Positions 20,415 to 32,285 of a stretch of DNA of 64,000 bases are shown here, piece after piece. This DNA is from Mycoplasma ovis str. Michigan (GTDB taxonomy: Bacteria > Bacillota_I > Bacilli_A > Mycoplasmatales > Mycoplasmoidaceae): contig NC_023062.1 in the NCBI RefSeq assembly GCF_000508245.1, positions 248,001 to 312,000 on the forward strand. The letters run 5' to 3'. Both the position numbers and the translations under genes were made by a program. The number at the start of each line of letters is the position of its first letter. The first letter of the stretch is position 1. Below the pieces are notes generated by a model. The model searched no databases, was not told the origin of the DNA, and saw only the letters and a program-made list of their open reading frames with translations.

Positions 20415-21923
20415 TTAAGCAATTCTTAGTTTCTCTTCAGGATAAGAGAAATTTTGTCTAGCTGCCCTAGGCTTGTTGTAATATACAAGAGAATTAGGAA
20501 CTCCTAATTGACCAATGAACATTAAGAACATCAGTAAAATGTGACCCACTCAAGTAGTTTTGCTGGAAACTCCCAAGGATAATCCGGCAGTACCAAATGC
20601 AGAAGAGGCTTCAAAGAGTGAGGCATGACTAAATCCTCCTTTCCCCTGTCCCGCCTCACTATGCGTTATTCCCAATGAGCATAAAGTTATTAATGCTGAA
20701 GATACAAAGAATACCATATAAGAATTATCTATAGTTTGATCTTCAACAGATCTAGAAAATATAGATAGAGTTCTTCTGCCTCTCATAGTAGTTCAAATCT
20801 TTCCCATCATTAAGAAAAGAGTAATACTTCTAATACCACCGGCAGTTGAAGCAGGAGAAGCCCCAATAAACATTAGTATTAGTAGAATTCATTGAGATTT
20901 TTCATGAAGACATTTAGGATCTATTCCATAAAACCCAGCAGATCTGCTGGAAATTACTAGGTATATTCATTGTCAAATCTTTTCAGACTTTTTAAGTTTG
21001 GTACAGTTATCAGAGCAAGCTCCATTACTTGTTGTTTGTGCTCCATTAGCCAATAATTCTGTTAATACAACCCCACCACCAGCTAATAATGTAATAGATA
21101 AATACATTAGTATTGAAATTTTTGTAAACAAACTCAATATGTTTTTTGTTTTTTCCCTATTTCTCTTTCTGTGTAATCATTCTTTAATTTCATATAAGGC
21201 TGAATAACCAATCCCGCCAACCATAGAACAAGCTGCAAAAACAATTGAGAGAACAACCCCCCAACCTCTAGAGTAGGAGCTAATTGAAGTTTTATCTAGA
21301 GTATCTAGGCCAGCATTATTAATTGCAGAGATGGAATGGAAAATTCCAGCTCAGAAAGAACTTAAGAAATTTCCTTTAAGATTTGTTTTTTGTGAATCTG
21401 AATTAGTGTCTACAAAGTAAAAAAAAAAAGTTAATGAAGAGGCAACAAATAATTCAATTCAAAGAAGAGTAATTAATGCTGACTTAGTTACTACATAAGA
21501 ACTTCCTTGGATAACTCCACCTCTCTCTGAGTGGATATTTATCCTATCTTCTATAGAATATTTCTTATTCTTAAGAAATGTTTGCTTTAAAATCGTTCAG
21601 ATAGTTACAAGACCTAAACCACCAATCTGAATTAGAATAAGTACTATTAATTGACCAGCAAAATTAAAAGAACAGTTGAGAGAAGAACCTGAGAGTAATC
21701 CTGTTGTAGTTACAGCACTAACTGAAGTAAAAAGTTTTGAAAACCAGTTATCGCTTCCATTTTGACCATTTGTAGTCTTTACTCAAGGAAGATTTAGGGC
21801 TCCAAAACCGGCTAAAATAATAAGGATATAGATTCTGGCAATTCGCTGAGAAACAGTAGATCCAAAAATTCACCCACCTACTATTTCACCGAAAGAGGAC
21901 TTTGTTGCCCGATTCCTCCTCAC
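20415..21923 (-). CDS. ktrB: potassium uptake channel subunit KtrB
   Basis: 502-residue membrane protein of the Trk/Ktr/HKT superfamily, imports K+ with Na+. Four pore-loop repeats are visible, including SAVTTTGLLSG, SAINNAGLD, SPASTAGGIRS and SSAFGTAGLSLG. Start is GTG at 21923, right after an in-frame TAA. It has an extra soluble loop and C-terminal tail compared with minimal KtrB. Divergent from ktrA across 104 bp. Many TGA Trp codons. Confidence 0.93.
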
Positions 21924-22027
21924 TTAATTTAGTTGCTTAGCACTAAATTTTTATCTAGTAAACTCTATTAAATTATTAAATATTTTGGTCAAAGAGTTAC
22001 TCTCTATAAGTATTTAGGGTAGTTTTG

Positions 22028-22792
22028 GTGATAGGCAAAAAAAAACAAAGTCAAAAGAAAGATTATTGCTTAATTGGACTAAGTAAGTTCAATTTAGAAA
22101 TTGGAAGAATACTAATAAAGGAAGATCAAAGCGTTACTGTCATAGATAATGACACTAACGTTATAGATAGTTGAGGACCTGAATTTGTCAATTCTATCAG
22201 TTGCGATGCCACAGATATAAGGGACTTAGAAGACGTAGGAATTAAAGATTTTGACTATGTCATTGTAGGAATAGATGACATGAGAACATCTATTATTATT
22301 TGTTCCAATCTAAAGGAATTAAAAGTAGGTAGAATACTTGCAAAAGCTAAAGATGAATTGCATAAAAGAATCTTAAAACTATTAGGAGTCTCTTATAGTA
22401 TTATTCCAGAATTGTATGTAGTTGAAAATCTTGCATATCAAACAATTTTTGATTTAGAAGTAGAAAGATTGCCTTGCAATAAAGAAGAATTTCAAGAGAG
22501 TGACTTTTTCTGTGCCAGATTGCCAGTTTATAACCCACACTTGTGAGGTAGACCTGTAGGTTCAATGATTTTTTTGAGGGAAAACAAATCAGTTATTGTG
22601 AGCATAAAGAGACAAAAGGGAGGAGAGACGATAATTCCTGTTGCTATCTCTGATAAATTAGAAAGATCAGATACTGTGTTCTTAATAGCCCAAAAAGATT
22701 CTATTGGTAATTTGAAAAATTACTTTATGAAAAATATGCCTGTAAATTTAGTAGAGTTGAAACCAAGAGTTATCGCTAATCCCACTACTTAA
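22028..22792 (+). CDS. ktrA: potassium uptake regulatory subunit KtrA
   Basis: 254 residues. N-terminal RCK/Rossmann domain (CLIGLSKFNLEIGRIL, VTVIDND, DVGIKDFDYVIVGIDD) and C-terminal RCK_C domain. KtrA gates KtrB in response to ATP/ADP and, in relatives, to cyclic di-AMP; a c-di-AMP cyclase is encoded at 30045. Start GTG at 22028 (TTG 22025 is also possible). The first glycine motif is partly degenerate. Stop codon abuts the fba stop. Confidence 0.9.
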
Positions 22793-23662
22793 TTAAGCCT
22801 TATTCACTGAACCAAACAAATTAAATTTTTCTTCAATAACTTCCATAATACCTAGAAAACCATAATTAAGTAATTTTCTAGGATCAAAACCTTTTCCCTT
22901 CATATCTAGATCTTTCTTTTCTTCAATATATCTTCTAGTTTCGGATGCAAATCTCATTTGCAACTCTGTATTTATATTGATTTTTGTCACTCCTAAAGAA
23001 ATAGACTTCTTAATAATGTCATCTTTGATCCCAGTCCCCCCATGGAGAACTAAAGGTCTATTAATAGCTTTAGAAATTCTGCTCAAAAGATCTAAATTTA
23101 GTCCTTTTCAATTCTCTGGATAAGGACCATGCATATTTCCAATTCCAGCAGCCAATAAAGTTGGATTTAACTTACTTATTTCAACACATTCGTTAACATC
23201 AGCTTGATTTCCAAGCCCAATAACTCCATCTTCCTCCCCTGCAAGAGTTCCAACTTCTAACTCAACTGAAGCTCCCTTTGCATTTGCAGCCTTTATAACT
23301 TCTTTAGATTTTTGACAGTTTTCTTGGAAAGGCAAGTGAGAGCCATCAAACATTACTGAAGAAAAACCAGCCTCCAATGCCTTAAAACAACCTTCATAAG
23401 TTCCATGGTCTAGGTGCAATATTACTGGAACAGTAATTTTTAAGTCTTCGGTCATTCCCCTAACCATTGAAGCAACAGTTTTGTATCCTCCCATGTATTT
23501 TGCCGCCCCCTCAGAAACTCCAACAATTACTGGAGAATTACATTTTTGAGCAGTCAACAAAATAGCTTTTGTTCACTCTAGATTATTTGTATTTATTTGT
23601 GCAATAGCATATCCCTCTTTTAAAGCCTTATTGGAAACTTCTATTGCATTAACTATTGGCAT
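22793..23662 (-). CDS. fba: class II fructose-1,6-bisphosphate aldolase
   Basis: 289 residues. Cleaves fructose-1,6-bisphosphate in glycolysis, with zinc. Visible: LHLDHGTYEGC (zinc-binding His), SVMFDGSHLPF, ELEVGTLAGEEDG, GIGNMHGPY and VLHGGTGI. ATG start. Downstream of grpE by 4 nt, so probably co-transcribed with dnaJ-grpE, an unusual pairing that may only reflect genome compaction. Confidence 0.96.
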
Positions 23663-23666
23663 ATTC

Positions 23667-24293
23667 TTATATTCCCACCTTAACTTGAGCCAACTTAATT
23701 ACTCTCTGATTTAACTTATAACCTTTACTAAAAACCTCTAGTATTTTGTTTCTTTTCCCCTCTTCAACTTTATCAGTTTCCAAACTTTCCATAATTTCTG
23801 AGTCAAACTCTTGACCAACTACAGGAATTATTTGATTTATGTTAAAAGACTGAAATAAAGATTCAAATTGAGTTAAGAACATTTTGAATCCAGAAAGATA
23901 TTTTTTCACTTCTTCACTGCTAGGGGCTGAGCATAACACACTCTCCAATCTAGAAACAATATTTACTAATTCAGTTAATTGAGATTCATAAAGGTATTTC
24001 TTCTGCTCTTCTTGCTGAAGACTATATTTCTTTTCTATTTCCTTCTCTTTTTCCTTAATAAGTGCCGAAGCCTCTTCACTTTTCTTTTGAATAGTGTCCA
24101 AAAACTTTTTATTTAAATCTTCTCTAAACTGTTCTTCCCTTGCCTCCAATTCTTTAATCCTCTTTTCTAACTCTTGAATCTTCTTGTCTTTTATGTCTTC
24201 AGATTTTTCACTTAAAAGTTCAAGATCTAAATTTTCTGTTGTTTTAGCCTTTGTCTTCTTCTCTTCCTCCTTAGTTTTCTTTTTAAAACACAT
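23667..24293 (-). CDS. grpE: nucleotide exchange factor GrpE
   Basis: 208 residues. A long charged coiled coil (about residues 30-110) is followed by the GrpE core: LSGFKMFLTQFESLFQ, IIPVVGQEFDSEIMES and the final beta domain FSKGYKLNQRVIKLAQVKV. Works with DnaJ (next gene upstream) and DnaK. No CIRCE-type operator was seen upstream of the pair. Confidence 0.92.
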   Translation of the reverse strand: MCFKKKTKEEEKKTKAKTTENLDLELLSEKSEDIKDKKIQELEKRIKELEAREEQFREDLNKKFLDTIQKKSEEASALIKEKEKEIEKKYSLQQEEQKKYLYESQLTELVNIVSRLESVLCSAPSSEEVKKYLSGFKMFLTQFESLFQSFNINQIIPVVGQEFDSEIMESLETDKVEEGKRNKILEVFSKGYKLNQRVIKLAQVKVGI

Positions 24294-24332
24294 TGAACTT
24301 ATAAAAGATTTATTGATTCAATCAAAAAAGAA

Positions 24333-25445
24333 TTAAATTTCTTCGTATTCTTTTTTAAAAAGTTTGATTCAATCCTTCGATTCCTTAGAATCAGTCAACT
24401 TTATTGATTTTATTTTCTCTATTTCTGCTGGAGAAAGCTTTAAAGTAGCTATCTCTATCTTTACGAATAAATTTCCTATCCCCTTTTTCTCAAAATTTAT
24501 TCCAAGTCCCTTAAGTTTCAATAACTCTTTACTGTTAGAATTCGGAGGAATTTTAACATTTCTTATTCCATATGGGGTTGGAACTTCTATACTTCCTCCT
24601 AGTATTGCCACCAAAGGGTTAATGAACACTTTAGTGTAAAGATTATCTCCCTCTCTAGTGAAGATATCGGAGCTTTTTACATTAATTTTTAGATAAATTC
24701 TCCCTTCATCATAAGATTCCTTATCTCTGTACCAAAGAGTGTCTCCGGTTTTAACGCCCCCTGGGATTTTTATAGTAACTCTCTTATTTTCCGTGTTATA
24801 TCCTTGTCCCCTGCAAGTTGTACATAATTTTGTAATCTGTTCTCCAGATCCTCTACAATATCTACAGACATTTTTTTGCTCTATAATCCCAAATAAACTC
24901 TTTGTTCTGATAACTTCATACCCTGAACCCCTGCAAGCGGAGCAATCATAAATATAACTTTTATTTCCCTGAAAAGTTCTAATTCCATTACATTCACTAC
25001 ATAATTTGTTTGCCTTATAGCTTAATTCATAGTTGCATCCCTTAACTGACTGCAAGAAACTAATAGTTACGTCTTTTCTAGGGGCTTCAGCTTCTCTTCT
25101 ACTTTGTCTATGTCCAGAAGTTTGAAAAGAAGAGAAGAAAGAGTCTTCTCCTTCTTGTCTAGAGAAGAAACTACTGAAGATGTCAAAAGGATTAGCCCCT
25201 CCTTCGAATCCTTGGGCTCCACCCGCATTTTCAAAACCAGCACCAAATCTGTCATAATTGGATTTCTTTTGAGGATCACTTAAAACCTCATAAGCTTCGT
25301 TTATCTTCTTAAATTTTTCTTCTGCTCCTGCAGATTTATTTATGTCAGGGTGATACTGTTTAGCTAGTTTTCTGTAGGCTTTCTTAATCTCATCTTGAGT
25401 GGCATTTTTATTTAGACCTAAGACCTCATAAAAATCTCCACTCAT
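24333..25445 (-). CDS. dnaJ: chaperone DnaJ
   Basis: 370 residues. J-domain with HPD at residues 32-34, Gly/Phe-rich linker, four zinc-finger repeats ([30 protein letters not shown]) and C-terminal substrate-binding domains. A TGA read as Trp extends the protein by 13 residues ([12 protein letters not shown]) past the standard-code stop. Co-directional with grpE. Confidence 0.96.
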
Positions 25446-25503
25446 AATTAACTAATTAATTATTAATCTCAAACAAATTTTGAAAGAAGAACTATTTAAA
25501 TAT

Positions 25504-27576
25504 TTACTTGGTTTCTGCTATAAATCCTGGAATATCTTTCAATAGATGTTTTGGAAGAGGTTGATAGTGTGAGAAAGACATTGAATAAACACCTCTACCT
25601 TGAGTCAAGGATCTTAAAGTAGTTGCATATCCAAACATTTCTTTCAGGGGTATTTTACAGCTAATAGTGCTAACAGAAGAAGACAATTCTGTAGAAGTTA
25701 TTAATCCCCTTTTAGATGTAACATCACCCATTACAGAACCAAAATATTGCGGAGGAGAATTAATTTCAATAGACATAATTGGCTCTAATAAGATAGACCC
25801 ACATTTTTTACTCGCTTCCTTGAGAGAAAGAGATGCTGCTATTTTGAAAGCCATTTCATTTGAGTCAACTTCGTGAAAGGATCCATCATAAAGAGTTGCC
25901 TTTATGTCTATTATTGGATAACCAGCTAGTTGACCAGCTTTCATAGCATCTACTAATCCCTCTCTAATGGACTTGATGTATTCTTTAGGGATTTTTCCCC
26001 CGACTATCTTATCTACAAATTCAAATCCTTTCTCTTGATTTGGTTCATACTTAATTCATACATGTCCATAGTTACCTCTACCGCCAGTTTGTTTAATATA
26101 TTGCCCCTCAACTTCTTTCGTTAAAGTAAAGGTTTCTCTGTATGCAACTTGTGGAGCCCCTACATTTACTTGAAGCCCAAACTCTCTTTGCATTCTATCT
26201 ATAAGTATTTCTAGGTGCAATTCACCCATCCCCGAAATAATAGTTTGACCAGTTTCATAGTCTGAAGAGATTTTGAAAGTTGGATCTTCATCTGCTAATT
26301 TTTTCAATACTATTGAGAGTTTTTCTTGGTCTGATTTAGTCTTTGGCTCAATAGCCAAAGAGATAACTGGCTCAGTGAATGCCATTGCTTCAAGTAAGAA
26401 ATCTGATTGAGGGGATTCAGTGATAGTATCACCGGTTTTTAAGCTTTTTGGGCCCACCAAAGCACAAATTTCTCCAGTGCTAGCTGCATCAATTTCAATC
26501 TTGTGATTTGAGTGCATTTTCACTAACTTACCAACTCTTTCTTTCACATCTCTAGTAGAGTTGTAGATAGTATCTCCCTTCTTCAACTTACCTGCATAAA
26601 TTCTTATAAAAGTAAGTCTCCCCACAAATGGGTCTGTGGCAATCTTAAAAGCTACAGCCACTAAACCAGATTCATCTTTATTTGCAATAGTTATTTCTTC
26701 CCCGCCTCTAGTAAAGGCTTTTGTAACGGGAATATCAAGAGGAGAGGGTAGATAATCAACTATTGCATCCAGTAAAAACTTAACTCCCTTATGTTTAAAA
26801 GAAGAACCGCATAAAACTGGAAAGAAAGAACCAGTTAATGTTGCTTTTCTAATGCACATCTTGATTTCACTCTCTTTAACCTCTTCACCAGACAGGAACC
26901 TATTAAGAATTTCATCATCATAAACCAATACTTCATTTAAGAGAATTTCTCTTAAACTTTTAACTTCATCTATTTGATCTTCTGGAATTGGAATTTCTTC
27001 AAATTCCTCATCCACCCCAGCTTTAAATGTATAAGCTTTAAGCCCTACTAGGTCAATAATCCCTCTAAAACTAGATTCATTCCCAATATTTAGTTGAATT
27101 GGAGAGAATTTAATATTCAATCGCTCTTTAAGAGATTTCATAGAAGATTGAAAACTAGCACCAACTTTATCCATCTTGTTGCAGAAGATAATTCTCGGCA
27201 CCGCATACTTATTCGCCTGCCTCCAAACAGTTTCAGTTTGCGGTTCAACTCCCATTGCACCATCAAGTACCACCACAGCACCATCAAGAACTCTCAAAGA
27301 TCTTTCAACTTCAACTGTGAAGTCTACATGACCCGGTGTGTCAATTAAGTTAAGTACAACTCCCTTTCACTCAGTGGTAGTAGCTGCGGAAGTAATAGTG
27401 ATCCCCTTTTCTCTTTCTTGCTCCATTCAGTCCATAGTTGCACTACCCTCATGCACCTCTCCCATTTTGTGTATCTTCCCTGTGTAATAAAGTATTCTTT
27501 CACTAGTAGTTGTCTTTCCAGCATCAATGTGAGCCATGATCCCAAAGTTTCTAAGATTTAGTAACTTATCAGACAT
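25504..27576 (-). CDS. fusA: elongation factor G
   Basis: 690 residues, the standard size. GTPase motifs [17 protein letters not shown] and NKMD; domain IV around [10 protein letters not shown]; domain V to the end. Translocates tRNA-mRNA on the ribosome. ATG 4 bp after the rpsG stop. Third gene of the conserved rpsL-rpsG-fusA (str) operon. Four or more TGA Trp codons. Confidence 0.98.
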
Positions 27577-27579
27577 TAT

Positions 27580-28050
27580 CTAAAAGCGATAATATGCAAA
27601 AGCCTTATTACTTTCAGCTGTCTTAATAACTTCTATCTTTCTTTTTATGGCCAGTCCAGTATTGTTTGAAGCATCAATAATTTCAGCCGCTAATGCTTCA
27701 ACAATAGTCAACTCACTTCTTTTTCTACTATATTTGATTAACCATCTTAAAGCTAAAACCTCTCTCCTTTCTTTACTAGACTCTACAGGAACTTGATAGT
27801 TAGCCCCTCTAACTTTTCTATTTTTGAGTTCAATGCTAGGAGCAACATTTTTAATAGCTTGTTCAAAAACTTCTAAAGGATCTTTTTCAGTTTTTTCTTT
27901 AACTCTCTCTAAAGCGTTATAGATAATTCTTCTAGCTAATTGTTTTTTTCCCTCTCACATTACCAAATTGATAGCTTTGGCGACAACAAGAGAGTTGTAG
28001 GCAATATCTGGAAGAATCTCTCTTTTTTTAAGCTTTCTTTTTTTTCTAAT
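27580..28050 (-). CDS. rpsG: 30S ribosomal protein S7, AUU start
   Basis: 156 residues, standard size. RKKRKLKKREILPDIAYNS is the S7 N-terminus; VRGANYQVPVES, RWLIKYSRKR and a C-terminal NKAFAYYRF follow. The frame opens after a TAG at the end of rpsL, and the only start-like codon before the conserved sequence is ATT at 28050; the next TTG would remove about 25 conserved residues. 6 nt after rpsL. Confidence 0.95.
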
Positions 28051-28056
28051 TGTCGA

Positions 28057-28473
28057 CTAGTTCTTTTTTTCTTTTTTAACTCCATATTTAGATCTTTCTT
28101 TTTTCCTTTTATCTACTGGAGCGGCATCCAACTTTCCTCTCACTATGTGATATTTAACTCCAGGAAGATCCTTAACTCTACCACCTCTAATAATTACTAC
28201 ATGGTGTTCTTGCAGGTTATGCCCCTCGCCAGGGATATATGCAAGAACCTCATGGTTATTGGAAACTCTAACCTTAGCAAATTTTCTTAGAGCGGAGTTA
28301 GGTTTCTTTGGTGTCATAGTAGAAACCTTAATACAAACCCCTCTTTTCAAGGGATTAGGTCTTTTTATAGATCTATTTCTAAGAGAATTTCAGCTCTCTT
28401 GTAAAGCTTGTGATTTAGACTTTTTCTTCTTTCTCTGCCTCCCGTGTTTAGCTATTTGTGCTAATGTAGGAAT
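28057..28473 (-). CDS. rpsL: 30S ribosomal protein S12, AUU start
   Basis: 138 residues. The family N-terminus MPT-x-x-QL is encoded here as ATT-CCT-ACA-TTA-GCA-CAA-ATA, i.e. AUU stands exactly at the initiator Met. Then [38 protein letters not shown] (decoding-site loop) and [12 protein letters not shown] lies 9 nt upstream in frame and no ATG, GTG or TTG is available. First gene of the str operon. Confidence 0.96.
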
Positions 28474-28668
28474 AGTTAATAATTAAAAATTTTCTATAAA
28501 AAACAACTAAATTTTTCTAAAAGTATTCATTTGATACAAAAATTCCTAAAAAATTTTAAATTTCTAAGTATTTATATTTAAAGGTTTTCATCTATTTTTA
28601 AGTTAGAAGTGAATAAAAATAATAAAAGAAATGAAAATTTAATTTAAATATTCAGTAATAGATAGATT

Positions 28669-28989
28669 ATGTGTATATTCTGCGATATATCTTCAAATTT
28701 ATCTGAACAATCAAATCTAATTAAAGAGGGAAAACATGTTTTCATAATACCAGATAAGCATCCTGTAACTGAGGGCCACTCCTTGGTAATAACTAAGGAA
28801 CATTATCAAGACTTTAGCTCTTGTTCTGATGAGGCTCTAAAAGAGGCAGTTATTCTTGCCAAGGAATATTCAAAACAATTGCAAAAAGAAAATCCCAAAA
28901 TTCAGGGATTTAACTTTGTTTCTAATCAAGGTTCGAAAGCTAAGCAAGTAATTTTTCACTTTCACTTACATATAATCCCAAGATATTAA
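28669..28989 (+). CDS. HIT family nucleotide-binding protein
   Basis: 106 residues. N-terminal CIFCDI (zinc-like pair common in bacterial HIT proteins), IPDKHPVTEGHSLV and the histidine triad HFHLH at residues 97-101. Hydrolyses or transfers from nucleotide phosphoramidates or dinucleotides; substrate unknown. ATG start. 195 bp AT-rich spacer separates it from the divergent str operon and must hold both promoters. Confidence 0.9.
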   Translation: MCIFCDISSNLSEQSNLIKEGKHVFIIPDKHPVTEGHSLVITKEHYQDFSSCSDEALKEAVILAKEYSKQLQKENPKIQGFNFVSNQGSKAKQVIFHFHLHIIPRY

Positions 28990-29046
28990 AAATTACTTTG
29001 GTATTTAAAGTTAAATTAAAATTGATAAGTTTTTAATTTTCTTAAG

Positions 29047-29412
29047 ATGACTGACGGCTCACCCAAAAAAAACATGTTAAATTTTCAAATTTCAATTTCC
29101 AAAGAACTATATGAAAAGTTAAAAGATCAACTAAAACTCTTAAAGGATAATAATGTTCAAGGTCTTGAAGACATTGAAACCATTGAACAGTTAATTGTTT
29201 TTTATTTAGAACATTTTTCCGCCGGAGAGGAAAAAATGAAGAAGATTGAAGAAAGAATGCAAAGTGTTTTAGACACCTTAAAAGATAGAGGAGTTGATGT
29301 AATGGATTTGTTTGATTCTTTTAATAAAAAAATTAAGGAGGAGGAGAAAGAAGGAGAGTCTGATGATTCAGAAAAAAATAAGGATTCTAGTTCAGACAAG
29401 AAAAAGAGTTAA
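29047..29412 (+). CDS. conserved-type hypothetical charged coiled-coil protein
   Basis: 121 residues, no TM segment. Helical, with FQISISKELYEKLKDQLK at the start, EQLIVFYLEHFSAGEEK in the middle and an acidic/Ser/Lys tail (residues about 95-121). Not recognised. Situated between a HIT protein and pgsA in the same direction; the pgsA frame begins at or overlaps its stop. Confidence 0.65.
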   Translation: MTDGSPKKNMLNFQISISKELYEKLKDQLKLLKDNNVQGLEDIETIEQLIVFYLEHFSAGEEKMKKIEERMQSVLDTLKDRGVDVMDLFDSFNKKIKEEEKEGESDDSEKNKDSSSDKKKS

Positions 29413-29435
29413 AAAGAGAGTTTAGAGTTTTTAGT

Positions 29436-30038
29436 TTAGATAAAAAATCAATCCCAAATTTATTAACAAAGTCTAGATTCTTTTTAGGTTTTCTTTCAAT
29501 ATTTTTTTATTTTTTATTTGTTGTTTTAGGTGAAAAACAAAAAGGTTTATTTAGCGTAAGTTATTCTAATCACAAACAAGCAGGAGCCTTTTTAATAGTC
29601 AGTTTTATTTTTTTAATTTGTTCCATAATAACTGACTATTATGATGGAGTTTTGGCTAGAAAATGGAAATGTGAATCTAATTTTGGAGCAGTTTTCGATC
29701 CTTTGGCAGACAAGATATTAGTTTCATCTTTTTTAGTCTTATTTAGCGCTTCCTCTTTAGTTCACTGAATAATACCTGTTTTGTCTATTTATAGGGAAAT
29801 CTCTATAGAGTTCATTAGATATAAATTGAAAAAAATAGGAGTTTGATTGGCGGCTAGCAAAACTGCTAAGTGAAAAACCACAATTCAATTCGCAGGAGTA
29901 GTACTAGGATTTTTAGTATCAAGTTCATGAGGAAAAGAGATATTAAACGTGTTTTTCATTATTTCTCTTTTATTCAGCTTTAAGTCTTTTGTGAAATATC
30001 TAAAAATTTATTGAGATTATTTTGGAATTAAAAAATAG
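29436..30038 (+). CDS. pgsA: CDP-diacylglycerol-glycerol-3-phosphate phosphatidyltransferase
   Basis: About 200 residues, 4-6 TM segments. The CDP-alcohol phosphotransferase signature DG-x2-AR-x8-G-x3-D-x3-D is complete (DGVLARKW ... GAVFDPLADK). First committed step of phosphatidylglycerol synthesis. N-terminus SIPNLLTKSRFFLGF is typical. No ATG, GTG or TTG is in frame after the TAG at 29388; TTA (29409 or 29436), or ATC at 29451, are the only start-like codons. Translation may be coupled to the gene before. Start position uncertain. Confidence 0.88.
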
Positions 30039-30044
30039 ATCTTT

Positions 30045-30644
30045 ATGGGCTTAGAAGTTGGTACATTTATTATTTCTTTTTTTACATTTATTCTGATTTT
30101 TTGCTATGTTTCCATCAAAAAAGTTTGATTTAAGAAATATATTTGAAAGTTCTTTAGAAAAAGAAATATTTCAGTTTCAGAATTTGAAAACTTTATTTTC
30201 TCTTTAAGTTCTGCACTACTTAAGTTTTCAAAGAAAAAAGTAGGCGCTTTGATAGTTATAGAAAAATTTCAAAATTTACAGGATTACATTAATACTGGAT
30301 ACAAAGTTCAAGCAAATTTTTTTTCAGATTTTTTGTACAACATTTTTCAGAATAAAGAGTCTGCAATGCATGACGGAGGAGTAATTATTAGGGGACTTGA
30401 AATTCAATCTGCATCTTGTTATTTTCCAATTTATTCTCATAGAAATATTCCACATGAATACGGCTCAAGACACAGAGCAGCTTTGGGAATTACAACAGAA
30501 ACTGATGCGATAGCATTATTAGTTTCTGAAACCACTGGAAAGATATTATTCTCTGAGGGGGGAAAATTTCAAGAACTTGAGAGCGAGAATGTTAAGTTAT
30601 TGGCAAAATCACTCTCTCAGGTTCTTAGTTACTACATAGAATAA
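30045..30644 (+). CDS. cdaA: diadenylate cyclase (c-di-AMP synthase), CdaM-like
   Basis: 199 residues: one N-terminal TM segment (FIISFFTFILIFCYV) and a DAC domain with AMHDGGVII, GSRHRAALGITTETDA and VSETTGKI. The single-TM layout resembles the mycoplasmal CdaM rather than three-TM CdaA. Makes c-di-AMP, which in Firmicutes and mollicutes controls K+ uptake; ktrA and ktrB are in this window. ATG 6 bp after pgsA. Confidence 0.92.
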
Positions 30645-30707
30645 GTCAATTTTTACTTAAAATGAATTTGGGGAAAAGGGGATTATTGTCTACGCGACCT
30701 TGGATAG

Positions 30708-32282
30708 GTGTTATTCCGTAAAAATAAATCCCTAGAAAGGGATAAATATTCTAGTAGACTCTCAACTAAATTAATAAGGGCTTTCGAATTAAAAAATTAC
30801 GCTTCGATTAAAGAACTTTCAAGAGCCTACTCCGTTCCAACTCTAGTTAAAGCTTTAGAAAAACTTTCTAACTTTGAGTTAATAAACATTATCTTTATAA
30901 CTCTGAGTGAAGAAAGATTAGAAGACTTTTTCTTTTCTTTCTCAGAATACAACAGGTTAACCATTTTAAAAACTATTAGACCAGCATTACTTTCTAAACT
31001 TCTCACTCAATTACAACCCGACAAGATTGCAGAAATTCTTTCTATAGTAGATAGCGATTTATCTAAAAAAATAATTTATCTTTCTTCCCCGCAACAAAGA
31101 AAAGAACTAAACATAATAAGTAGTTTCTCCCACTCTCAAGTGGGTAGTATCATGAATACTTCAATATTGACAATACCTGAAAACTTTAAGATTCCACAAG
31201 CTCTTAACTATATCAAAAAAAAGAGAAACAAGATTGAAATTGGTGATGAATTATTTGTAGTCAATTTGAATCAAGAGGTTGTTGGTTCCGTAAATATTCA
31301 AAATCTCTTTTTCTCAACTAAAAATTCTTTATCTGTTGGTGAAATAGTAGATAAAGACTATATCTCTATCTCCGCGAGCGGTCAGATTGGAGAGGCAGTT
31401 GATCTATTTCAGAAATATCCATTCACTTCTGCAGCTGTATTGAATGAAAAAGACCAAATATTAGGAGTTATTACTAGCAAAGACATTCTTCCAGAGATAG
31501 TTGATGAAAGTATGGAAGATGTTCATAGATTCTATGGAATTGTTAGCCTACAACATTCGTATATTAAATCCACTGCTTGAGAAGTGGTGAAATCTAGACT
31601 TTTCTGATTAATAGTGTTGTTGTTTTCAACAACCTTAACTACACTAATAATAGATAAGTTTGAACATTTAGGAGTACAGTGAACTACTGGGCTCTCTTCG
31701 GCAATATTAGTCCCTTTAATTCCGCTGATAACGGATATGTGTGGGAATTCTGGAAGTCAGACTGCAACTTCAATAATTCAGTCTTTTGCGAGTAATGAGT
31801 TAAGCTCTAAAGATTTGTGATTTGTAACAAAAAAAGAATTAAAAGTTTCTGTAATTGTGGGAGGAATAGTCTCAATAGTTAATTTTTTAAGACTTTTGGC
31901 TTATTTTGCTGTTTTTCCAATCTCGACGGATAAAGTTGTTAAATTACAAGCAAATAGCTCATCCTTGCTTCCTATTCATTCGGAACAATGGAAGCATTTT
32001 CCTATATTTCTTCAAGCTCAACAAAAAACATATAACCCAAAGTCAATGGGTTATATTGGTTCTGCAATTTCTTCATTATCTTTATTCGTAGTTATTATTC
32101 TTTCTAAATTAACAGGAGTGTTTATTCCCTTTTTTGCATACAAATTCTTTAAAGATCCGGCTTCTATGACTACTCCTGCGTTAACTACTATATTGGATGC
32201 AATAGGAACTTTAATCTTCTTTTCCATAGGTGTTGGAATTATTGCTGGAAGTACCAGTCTCTTAGTTTGTTCAAAGAATTAG
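30708..32282 (+). CDS. mgtE: magnesium transporter MgtE
   Basis: 524 residues. Cytosolic superhelical N domain (QPDKIAEILS), tandem CBS domains (SIMNTSILTIPEN and VDKDYISISASGQ) and a five-TM channel domain with WTTGLSSAILVPLIPLITDMCGNSGSQ. GTG start directly after an in-frame TAG. Gated by Mg2+ bound at the CBS/N interface in relatives. TGA Trp codons in the TM part. Follows cdaA by 63 bp. Confidence 0.95.
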
Positions 32283-32285
32283 TAA

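Noticed and set aside
21255-21260. C6 run in ktrB, and similar six-base runs in fba (about 23036) and cdaA (about 30555)
   Set aside because: Six bases is shorter than the recurring 7-8 class, and these genes are conserved and in frame.
24364-25279. Plus- and alternative-frame ORFs over dnaJ
   Set aside because: Fully overlapped by the well-supported dnaJ frame.
27940-28486. Plus-strand ORFs over rpsG and rpsL
   Set aside because: Antisense to conserved ribosomal protein genes.
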